From positions 1 through 6,430 of the forward strand of contig JAJFTY010000081.1 in the NCBI GenBank assembly GCA_021372695.1: a DNA stretch of 6,430 bases, given 5' to 3'. A model generated the notes under the pieces. The model saw only the letters and a program-made list of their open reading frames with translations, was not told where the DNA came from and did not search any database. Positions 1 to 5,215 of this stretch are shown piece after piece (position 1 is the stretch's first letter; each line of letters begins with the position of its first letter). Source of the DNA: Deltaproteobacteria bacterium. GTDB taxonomy: Bacteria; Desulfobacterota; Syntrophia; Syntrophales; UBA5619. The translations under genes and the position numbers were made by a program.

Positions 1-2
1 AG

Positions 3-407
3 GCCAAACGCCGGGCCGAAGAAGAAGCCCGCAAAAAGGCCGAGGAAGAAGCAAAGCGCCGGGCCGAAGAAGAGGCCCGCAAAAAAGCCGAGGATGAGGC
101 CAAACGCCGGGCTGAAGAAGAGGCCCGCAAAAAAGCCGAGCAAGAGGCCAAGCGTCGGACTGAAGAGGAAGCTCGCAAGAAGGCCGAGCAAGAAGCGAAG
201 CGCCGGGCCGAAGAGGAAGCCCGCAAAAAAGCCGAGGAGGAGGCCAAGCGTCGCGCCGAAGAAGAAGCTCGCGAGAAGGCCGAAGAGGAGGCCCGTAAAA
301 GGGCCGAGGAGGCGAGACTCCAGGCTGAAGAAGAAGCCCGGAAGAGGGCCGAGGACGAGGCAAGGCAACGGGCCGAAGAAGAAGTCCGCAAAAAAGCCGA
401 GGACGAG
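3..407 (+). repeat. 24-bp tandem coding repeat (17 units, mostly pairing into 48-bp units)
   Basis: The DNA encodes eight-residue units alternating AKRRAEEE and ARKKAEEE, so the true period is 48 bp over the first 12 units. The alternation decays after about position 290. One unit near 291-311 is a codon short (ARKRAEE), shifting the octad phase by one residue while keeping the frame. Unit-to-unit differences are mostly E/D/Q exchanges and synonymous changes, as expected from expansion by slippage or unequal crossover followed by drift. Confidence 0.93.
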
Positions 408-1043
408 GCAAGAGCAAAAGATCACGAAGAACTGCTGAAGAAGATTGAAGGTACCCAGCAGAAGCCCCCAAAGGAATCCGATCTCGGGTATGGCACCAAA
501 GTTCAGCCTGACGGAGCAAAGTACATCGGTGAGCTGCAAGACGGACTGCCCCATGGCCAGGGAATCATAAGCTACCCGGACGGAGGCAAGTATGTCGGAG
601 AGTGGCAGGCCGGGCAGCGCAGCGGACATGGCATCCTTTCCCTCTCCGATGGCTCGACCTATATCGGCCAGTGGCGGGAAGATAGAAAAGAAGGGAACGG
701 AAAGCTCACCATGGCGGACGGAAGGGTCTATGTGGGCGACTGGAAAAACGATCTGTACGATGGCCGGGGAACCCTGATTCTGCCTGACGGGAAAAAGTAC
801 AAGGGCGAGTTCCGGCGGGGCATGTCCAACGGATACGGCATCATGGAATTCCCCAACGGCGACCGGTATGAGGGTGAATACAAGGACAACAAGTATCACG
901 GCCGGGGGACCCTGATCCTCACCGACGGCAGAAGATATAGCGGCCGGCTGGAAAACGGGCTGCCTCACGGTGTCGGGGTCATGATATTGGCAAACGGCAC
1001 GCGGTATGAAGGTGAGTTCAAGAAAGGGAAATTCGTGGGCTGA
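3..1043 (+). CDS. Charged alpha-helical rod plus MORN-repeat protein (5' end outside window)
   Basis: The reading frame is open from the left edge and 346 residues are visible; the start and any N-terminal anchor lie upstream. Visible residues 1-135 are 17 near-identical eight-residue units of the type A-KRR-A-EEE / A-RKK-A-EEE. Residues 136-172 are a charged linker turning into half a MORN unit. Residues 173-333 are seven 23-residue MORN repeats (pattern Y-x-G-x-W/F/Y, G-x-G, DG/NG), and the protein ends inside an eighth. MORN repeats form an elongated beta-hairpin sheet and usually serve as scaffolds or membrane or protein contacts; no enzymatic domain is seen. The rod resembles TolA domain II and ER/K single alpha helices, so a protein spanning the envelope or acting as a spacer is plausible. 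The next gene, also MORN, begins 4 bases after the stop. The repeat calls are firm; the function is unknown. Confidence 0.9.
   Translation, partial: AKRRAEEEARKKAEEEAKRRAEEEARKKAEDEAKRRAEEEARKKAEQEAKRRTEEEARKKAEQEAKRRAEEEARKKAEEEAKRRAEEEAREKAEEEARKRAEEARLQAEEEARKRAEDEARQRAEEEVRKKAEDEARAKDHEELLKKIEGTQQKPPKESDLGYGTKVQPDGAKYIGELQDGLPHGQGIISYPDGGKYVGEWQAGQRSGHGILSLSDGSTYIGQWREDRKEGNGKLTMADGRVYVGDWKNDLYDGRGTLILPDGKKYKGEFRRGMSNGYGIMEFPNGDRYEGEYKDNKYHGRGTLILTDGRRYSGRLENGLPHGVGVMILANGTRYEGEFKKGKFVG
519..1040 (+). repeat. 69-bp MORN coding repeats, seven full units and a partial eighth
   Basis: Unit starts fall exactly every 69 bp at 519, 588, 657, 726, 795, 864, 933 and 1002. Each encodes [K/R/V/T]-Y-x-G, an acidic or basic hairpin turn, G-x-G, and DG or NG near the end. 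No indels interrupt the period. The last unit stops after 13 residues. Confidence 0.93.
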
Positions 1044-1047
1044 TCAA

Positions 1048-1644
1048 ATGGGAGACCAACTGAACCAACAGAAATTACTGGCATATCGATCTTCCGACGT
1101 TCCGGAGTTTCCCCTCTCCGTCGAATTCCAGTGGAAAGAAAAACCGGCGGAAGGCGAAGGAAACGTGGCCTTTCCGGATGGGACAGCCTACAGCGGCTCC
1201 TTCAAGTCCGGCCGTTTTCATGGCAAGGGGACCTTCACGTGGCCCGACGGAAGCCGATATGAAGGCCAGTGGGAAGATGACCTGCCACACAAGCAGGGAA
1301 CGATGCTTCTATCCGACGGATATCGATACGAGGGCGAGTGGAAGAAAGGCGTCGTGGAAGGGAAAGGATCGGAGACCCTGCCGGACGGCGGACGATACCT
1401 CGGGGCGTGGAAGGACGGCCTGAAGAACGGCTCCGGAGAGATGATCTTCCCCGATGGCAAAAGATACAAGGGAGGATGGAAGGACGGCCAGATGCACGGC
1501 AAGGGGGTCCTTTCCTTTACCGATGGTTCGAGGTACGAGGGGCAGTGGGAGGAGAACAGGATCTCCGGCCGGGGATCTCTGATCTTCTGGGACGGAAAAG
1601 TCTACCAGGGCGAATGGAAAGACAACAAGTTCATCAGCGGCTGA
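1048..1644 (+). CDS. MORN-repeat protein
   Basis: The product has 198 residues. Residues 1-23 are non-repetitive (rich in Q, L and S), residues 24-46 are a degenerate MORN unit, residues 47-184 are six full 23-residue MORN repeats, and the protein ends inside a seventh (VYQGEWKDNKFISG). No signal peptide, membrane segment or catalytic domain is seen, so it is probably cytoplasmic unless it binds its neighbour. The ATG at 1048 was chosen because it lies 4 bases past the upstream stop, which allows translational coupling; the Shine-Dalgarno is weak (GTGGG about 8 bases upstream). An in-frame ATG at 1006 lies inside the upstream gene and adds sequence that is not MORN-like. The repeats and tail resemble those of the upstream gene, suggesting local duplication. 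A frameshift splitting one longer protein is possible but not needed. Confidence 0.88.
   Translation: MGDQLNQQKLLAYRSSDVPEFPLSVEFQWKEKPAEGEGNVAFPDGTAYSGSFKSGRFHGKGTFTWPDGSRYEGQWEDDLPHKQGTMLLSDGYRYEGEWKKGVVEGKGSETLPDGGRYLGAWKDGLKNGSGEMIFPDGKRYKGGWKDGQMHGKGVLSFTDGSRYEGQWEENRISGRGSLIFWDGKVYQGEWKDNKFISG
1186..1641 (+). repeat. 69-bp MORN coding repeats, six full units and a partial seventh
   Basis: Units start at 1186, 1255, 1324, 1393, 1462, 1531 and 1600 with no break in the 69-bp period. Each carries [R/A/V]-Y-x-G, and most carry G-x-G and DG. The second unit (1255) has a K-Q-G in place of G-x-G. Confidence 0.92.
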
Positions 1645-1677
1645 GATTCCGCAGCATCCATTCCCGGATACGCCATC

Positions 1678-3063
1678 TCATCGACCGCTTGCGCGGTCAT
1701 CTTGATGAACTTCAGGACCTTCCCGTAGAGATTGCAGCAGGAACGCAGCGGCCTCGCCGGCGACGAATCCCGTAGAGAAGGCGGCCTGGAGGTTGTAGCC
1801 CCCCGTGTCGGCGTCGATGTCCATCACCTCCCCGCAGAAGAAAAGACCCTGAACCAGGCGCGACGCCATCGTCTTCGGGTCGATCTCCTTGAGCGCCACG
1901 CCGCCCGCCGTAACGATCGCCGAGGTCAGCGGCAGGGCCCCCCGGATGTTGAAGCGAAGAGCCTTGAGCAGACCGAGGAGTCTCTCCCGCTCCGCGGCGC
2001 TGATCTGATGGCCCGGCCTGTCCGCGGGGATGCCGGTCATCTCGATGAAAGGCTCGATCATCTTGTGGGGGAGGAGCCCCGCCAGGAGGCCGCGGAACCC
2101 CCGTTTCCCGAAGGAGTCGAAATCCCGCTGGAGCCGGGCGCGCAGTTCTACCGCCGACAGGGCGGGCTTCAGATCGATCATCACCCCCACCGGCCCTTCC
2201 GCAAGGGCGTCCACGACCGAAAGGCTCATGAGGAGTGTGATCGGTCCTCCGATCCCGAAGTGGGTGAAGATCATTTCACCCATCCGGCTCTCGATGACCG
2301 GCCCTTTGCGACGCCTGGCTTCCAGCCCGCGGCCCACATCCTCTGCCGGAGCCAGTGCGGGATCGATCTCCTCCGCCGGACACCGAAAAGCCGTGAGCCG
2401 GACATTCTTCAGGCTCACCCCCTGCATCGCCTTTGCCCGTTCGACCTCCATCACGACCAGCGGCACAAGGGCGGGCCGGAGCTTCGTAACGGCGTGGCCG
2501 AGGGCGGCCGCAATCCGGTAGCCGTCGCCGGTCGAGCCCGTTGCCGGCCAGGTTGCCCCGCCGGTCGCCAGGACAACGGCGCGGGCGGGCAGAAGCCCCT
2601 CCTCCGTCCGAACCCCCTGGACGATACCTTCGCGGACCGCGACCCCCTTGACGGCAACCCCTGTCCGGACCGTGGCGCCATGCTCCTTCAAATAACGCCG
2701 GAAGGCCCGGACGACATCTGCCGCGTCGTCGGAAACGGGGAAGATGCGCCCGCCCCGTTCCACCTTCGTCTCCACGTCGTAACGCTTGAGAAACTCCAGG
2801 AGATCATCGCGGGAGAATCGGTGAAAGGCGCCGTGGAGAAAACGACCGTTCGGGCCGTACATGGAAAGGAAACTTTCGATGTCGCGGATGTTCGTCAGGT
2901 TGCAGCGGCTTTTCCCACTGACGAGAATCTTTTTCCCGGGGCCGTCCGTCTTTTCCAGGAGCAGGACCCGGGCACCCGTCTCCGCAGCCCGGCCGGCAGC
3001 CATCATCCCGCCCGCACCGGCGCCGACCACGATCACGCGGTCGGGGTCGCCTCCTGGATTCAT
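1678..3063 (-). CDS. HI0933/YhiN-family FAD-dependent oxidoreductase
   Basis: The product is a predicted 461-residue soluble flavoprotein. The Rossmann fold starts at residues 9-37, with GAGAGG (14-19) and the acidic E37 that would bind the FAD ribose. The family block GKKILVSGKSRCNLTN follows at 43-58, then ATGGATWPATGSTGDGY (167-182), FTHFGIGGP (266-274), TAGGV (385-389) and the C-terminal FAD motif CGEVMDIDADTGGYNLQAAF (410-429). The family is annotated as NAD(P)/FAD-dependent or 'aminoacetone oxidase family' enzymes; the physiological substrate is unsettled. It is somewhat long for the family, with a charged, probably variable stretch near 228-260. The ATG at 3063 is preferred over an upstream TTG at 3075 because GGAG sits 6 bases before it. 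It lies 37 bp downstream of the DHS-like gene on the same strand and converges on the MORN pair with 33 bp between stops. Confidence 0.93.
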   Translation of the reverse strand: MNPGGDPDRVIVVGAGAGGMMAAGRAAETGARVLLLEKTDGPGKKILVSGKSRCNLTNIRDIESFLSMYGPNGRFLHGAFHRFSRDDLLEFLKRYDVETKVERGGRIFPVSDDAADVVRAFRRYLKEHGATVRTGVAVKGVAVREGIVQGVRTEEGLLPARAVVLATGGATWPATGSTGDGYRIAAALGHAVTKLRPALVPLVVMEVERAKAMQGVSLKNVRLTAFRCPAEEIDPALAPAEDVGRGLEARRRKGPVIESRMGEMIFTHFGIGGPITLLMSLSVVDALAEGPVGVMIDLKPALSAVELRARLQRDFDSFGKRGFRGLLAGLLPHKMIEPFIEMTGIPADRPGHQISAAERERLLGLLKALRFNIRGALPLTSAIVTAGGVALKEIDPKTMASRLVQGLFFCGEVMDIDADTGGYNLQAAFSTGFVAGEAAAFLLQSLREGPEVHQDDRASGR

Positions 3064-3069
3064 CACGAT

Positions 3070-3073
3070 CTCC
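3070..3073 (-). promoter_or_regulatory. Ribosome binding site deciding the flavoprotein start
   Basis: On the minus strand GGAG is followed by 6 bases (ATCGTG) and ATG at 3063. The competing in-frame TTG at 3075 would leave this motif inside the coding region, so the ATG is favoured. Confidence 0.7.
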
Positions 3074-3100
3074 AAAGATTTCGTCGCCTATCGGGAATCC

Positions 3101-4123
3101 CTAAGCCTCTTTGAAGATCTTCGCGAAACGCCGGGGCTTGCGCTTCTTCCAGTTTCCCCGGTGCCAGGCGTAGCTCGCCAGAAGCGGGAGGACGGAGGTG
3201 GCTTCCGCGTAGACCATCTGCTCGTTGCTGCTGTCCACTTTGCCCCAGGAGTTGGCCTCCTTGAGGGTGGAACTGGAGCAGGCCCCGTCACGGACGTCGG
3301 CCACGGTGATCTGCACGGCGTACTTGTGCATCGGCACCTCTTTCCCGAGGACCTCCGCGCAGACGACGGTGTCCTGGGCAAAATTCTTCGGCACCCCGCC
3401 GCCGATCATCAGGAGTCCCGTCTCCCCCGCCTTGAGCTTGATCTGGGTCAGTTCCAGGAAATCCTTGACCGAGTCGATCGAGAGGTGTGTCTTGGGGTGC
3501 TTCACCTGGTGGAGGACGAGGCCGAAACCGGCGCTGCTGTCCGAAAAAGCGGGGCAGAAGATCGGCACGTCGTGTTCGAAGGCCGTCTGGACGAGGGACT
3601 CTTTCTTCACGGCATGGTCGACCAGGTATCGCCCCATTTCCCGGATGAACTCCCGCGAGGAGTGCGGGCAGGGGGGGAGGTTGTCGGCAATGGTCTGGAT
3701 GGTCTTGTCGCAGACCTGGAGCTGTTCCTCGTCGATGTAGGTGTCGTAGATCCTGTCGATATAGAGGCTCCGGAGAACGCGGTCGTCCACGAACGGCGTC
3801 CCCTGGTAGTGGCGAAAACCGAGCGCCTCGAAGAAGTCCATGTCGACCACCGTCGCACCCGTAGCGACGATGGCGTCCACCATGTTGTGCCTGACCATAT
3901 CCGTGTAGATCTGCATGCACCCCGCGGCGCTGGTGCTTCCCGCGATGGTCAGGATGATGCCGAAGTTTTTCTCGGCGAGCATCCGGTCGTAGATTTCGGC
4001 CGCCGCTGCCAGATCCCGCGCTGTGAAGGACATGCCCTTCATCGCCTCGACGATCGGTGTGGCGTCGAAAGAGGTGATGTCGATGTGACGGACCGGCGTC
4101 TTCAGAAAATCTCTCTTTTTCAT
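3101..4123 (-). CDS. Deoxyhypusine synthase family protein (bacterial DHS-like, probable polyamine-type synthase)
   Basis: The product is a 340-residue NAD-dependent DHS-fold enzyme. Family landmarks in order are LTIAGSTSAAG (58-68), VDAIVATGATVVDMDFFEALGF (82-103), PAFSDSSAGF (191-200), MIGGGVPKNF (239-248) and the catalytic block KEANSWGKV (288-296) with K295 as the expected imine-forming lysine. True DHS moves the aminobutyl group of spermidine onto eIF5A, which bacteria lack; bacterial homologues are thought to join free amines, for example to make homospermidine or, from agmatine, a bis-guanidino polyamine. Residues that bind spermidine in human DHS appear replaced here (see findings), so the substrate is uncertain. 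The ATG at 4123 has a strong AGGGGAGG upstream; the longer in-frame extension to 4267 would run through the promoter. It leads a two-gene operon with the flavoprotein. Confidence 0.92.
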   Translation of the reverse strand: MKKRDFLKTPVRHIDITSFDATPIVEAMKGMSFTARDLAAAAEIYDRMLAEKNFGIILTIAGSTSAAGCMQIYTDMVRHNMVDAIVATGATVVDMDFFEALGFRHYQGTPFVDDRVLRSLYIDRIYDTYIDEEQLQVCDKTIQTIADNLPPCPHSSREFIREMGRYLVDHAVKKESLVQTAFEHDVPIFCPAFSDSSAGFGLVLHQVKHPKTHLSIDSVKDFLELTQIKLKAGETGLLMIGGGVPKNFAQDTVVCAEVLGKEVPMHKYAVQITVADVRDGACSSSTLKEANSWGKVDSSNEQMVYAEATSVLPLLASYAWHRGNWKKRKPRRFAKIFKEA

Positions 4124-4125
4124 AA

Positions 4126-4133
4126 CCTCCCCT
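4126..4133 (-). promoter_or_regulatory. Strong Shine-Dalgarno of the DHS-like gene
   Basis: AGGGGAGG is followed by two bases and ATG at 4123. The AGGGG half gives the usual 5-base spacing. It fixes the start against the 48-residue upstream extension, whose composition does not look like the family N-terminus. Confidence 0.8.
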
Positions 4134-4217
4134 GGTGAATGGTGATCGGAAATTCCGTTCCGCCGGAGTGAATCCGACAGCCGGAGCCTGAAGAACTGGA
4201 ATCCCACGTGTGGCCGT

Positions 4218-4246
4218 ATTATGAAGAAGCAGCGGGCAAAAGTCAA
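4218..4246 (-). promoter_or_regulatory. Sigma70-type promoter for the DHS-like/flavoprotein operon
   Basis: On the minus strand the -35 is TTGACT (4246-4241, 5 of 6 consensus), the spacer is exactly 17 bp, and the -10 is CATAAT (4223-4218, 5 of 6). Transcription would start near 4211, leaving a leader of roughly 90 nt before the ATG. The leader has a short palindrome CGGAAATTCCG at 4147-4157; no known riboswitch was recognised. Confidence 0.75.
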
Positions 4247-4346
4247 TGAATTGATCCATGAATCCATCCGGCCGATCCGTTCCGCTCATGACCCGAATGA
4301 CCACGCGGAGACCTCTCCCGGGAAACTAAACTTGCTCATCCAGATG

Positions 4347-4399
4347 TGACGCGCTCGTAAAAAGGCGGAAATCTGCCAAGAATGTCATACCGGCGAAAG
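4347..4399. repeat. Partial, degenerate copy of the adjacent repeat element
   Basis: Positions 4347-4366 repeat the left end of the neighbouring element (TGACG..CTCGTAAAAAG) in the same orientation. A TGTCAT box follows 36 bp from the start, against 35 bp to TGTCAT in the intact copy. The inner box differs: CCGGCGAAAG here, CTGAGCTTGTCGAAG there. No matching right arm is present, so this looks like a truncated left half. Confidence 0.6.
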
Positions 4400-4400
4400 T

Positions 4401-4535
4401 TGACGACCTCGTAAAAAGTCAAAAATCCCTGTGATTGTCATGCTGAGCTTGTCGAAGCACGACGTGATATCGATCACTTCCGTCACGCTTCGACGGGGCT
4501 CAGGGTGACACGGGTGTCTTTTTACGAGTTCATCA
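4401..4535. repeat. MITE- or REP-like inverted-repeat element
   Basis: Terminal 21-bp arms at 4401-4421 and 4515-4535 match as inverted repeats at 18 of 21 positions (core CTCGTAAAAAG). Inside lies a second inverted pair, 4436-4463 and 4482-4510, of the CTGAGC..GTCGAAGC type with one indel. At the apex GTGAT-ATCG-ATCAC (4464-4477) closes the hairpin. The whole could fold into one imperfect stem in DNA or RNA. No transposase is encoded, so if mobile it would depend on enzymes elsewhere. It could also act as a terminator or RNA-stability element between the operons. Confidence 0.8.
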
Positions 4536-4538
4536 GAT

Positions 4539-4570
4539 GTGACTTTTCGCGAAATGGATTGTATATCCAT
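4539..4570 (+). promoter_or_regulatory. Weak candidate promoter with overlapping palindromes for the pseudopilin operon
   Basis: GTGACT (4539-4544) and TATATC (4562-4567) are 17 bp apart, each 4 of 6 to sigma70 consensus. Between them is a perfect 10-bp palindrome TTTCGCGAAA (4545-4554), and overlapping the -10 is ATGGAT-5-ATCCAT (4554-4570). The palindromes could be operator sites, but the promoter match is weak and short palindromes are common by chance. Confidence 0.35.
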
Positions 4571-4591
4571 ATAAAGGAGAAGTTGCAGATC

Positions 4592-5215
4592 ATGCAGAAC
4601 GAAGAAGAGAAAAAATGGGCCCGCTTTCAGGATCTGACGGAGGTCATGAGAAACGCGCCCCGGCAGGAGCTCCCGGAAGGCTTCACGGCAAGGGTCATGG
4701 AGCGGATTCCCGACGGGAAACCGGTTGCGCGGCGCTCCCTATGGTCGCGGATTGTCCATGATCCGGTATTTACGACAACGCTAACCTTCGGCTTCCGGGG
4801 GGCTGTAACGAAGTCGGAATGCGCCTTCTATTTCCTGCTGACGGGTTTCTTCTACCTCGTCCTGGGATGCATCATGATGTTCGGCCTGCAGCGGGTTGCA
4901 GGACTTCTGCAACCGGCCTGGCTCTCGCTCCAGCCCCTCTTCGGCATTCTGCTGGCCATCGGGCTTTCAGCCCTCGGTTTTCTCCTTTATACAGACGGGC
5001 GGGGCGCACTCCGTGCGGCTCGCATCGGAACGGCGCTCTATGCGGTGCTGGTTTTCCTGAACGGATCGATCGGCGCCCTGTGGGCGCAGCTCCCCGTGGC
5101 GCTCTTTTTCGCCGTGATCTTCTCCGCCGCGGGGCTGGGCATGGCCGCATTCCTGGGAATCGCCGTCGGCCGCTGCACGACGGCAGGCATCTCATCTCAA
5201 GAGGTCAATGCATGA
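4592..5215 (+). CDS. Unrecognised four-helix membrane protein, first gene of pseudopilin operon
   Basis: The product has 207 residues. Residues 1-60 are a charged cytoplasmic-like segment with LPEGFTARVMERI (27-39), a pattern seen near the start of some membrane-anchored anti-sigma-like proteins. No zinc-binding His/Cys cluster is present, so an anti-sigma role is not supported. Probable membrane helices lie near 78-98, 113-133, 144-163 and 167-192. The helix 1 region K-S-E-C-A-F-Y-F-L-L-T-G-F-F-Y is distinctive but I cannot name the family. The ATG at 4592 is preceded by AAAGGAG with a rather long 12-base gap; a TTG at 4583 is an alternative start. The stop overlaps the next ATG (ATGA at 5212-5215), so it is very likely cotranslated with the pseudopilins and may help assemble or regulate them in the inner membrane; that role is inferred from context only. 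Confidence 0.82.
   Translation: MQNEEEKKWARFQDLTEVMRNAPRQELPEGFTARVMERIPDGKPVARRSLWSRIVHDPVFTTTLTFGFRGAVTKSECAFYFLLTGFFYLVLGCIMMFGLQRVAGLLQPAWLSLQPLFGILLAIGLSALGFLLYTDGRGALRAARIGTALYAVLVFLNGSIGALWAQLPVALFFAVIFSAAGLGMAAFLGIAVGRCTTAGISSQEVNA

Larger units (their letters stand above)
4124..4591. other. 468-bp divergent intergenic region
   Basis: It separates the minus-strand operon from the plus-strand pseudopilin operon. From left to right it holds the leader and promoter of the DHS-like gene (to 4246), about 100 bp with nothing recognised, a modular repeat cluster (4341-4543), and palindromes with a weak candidate promoter just before the next gene (4539-4579). No credible protein gene is seen; short open frames across it consist of repeat sequence. 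Confidence 0.8.

Noticed and set aside
3..407. CRISPR-like or non-coding tandem array
   Set aside because: The periodicity is continuous with no unique spacers and is fully explained by the repeated protein sequence in an open frame.
94..438. Highly basic Lys/Arg/Pro repeat protein in another frame of the rod region
   Set aside because: It is an out-of-frame reading of the octad repeat. The rod frame continues into intact MORN repeats, and this one does not.
1645..1677. Terminator between the convergent MORN and flavoprotein genes
   Set aside because: The 33 bp show no convincing GC-rich hairpin followed by a T-run on either strand.
3063..3075. TTG start at 3075 for the flavoprotein
   Set aside because: The GGAG ribosome site is placed correctly for the ATG at 3063 and would be inside the coding sequence if TTG were used.
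1732..3114. 460-codon open frame on the + strand opposite the flavoprotein
   Set aside because: It is antisense to a protein with clear FAD-binding motifs. Its translation is rich in R, H, P and G with no recognisable domain, as expected from the GC-rich codon bias of the opposite strand.
2861..4138. 425-codon open frame on the + strand opposite the DHS-like gene
   Set aside because: It is antisense to a well-conserved enzyme, spans the junction of two minus-strand genes, and shows no domain of its own.
4121..4267. 48-residue N-terminal extension of the DHS-like protein
   Set aside because: It would be translated from DNA containing the promoter and leader. The ATG at 4123 has a strong Shine-Dalgarno, and the family normally starts close to this point.
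4592..5215. Anti-sigma factor assignment
   Set aside because: The N-terminal LPEGFTARVMERI is only suggestive. There is no HxxxCxxC-type zinc motif and no sigma factor gene next to it in this window.
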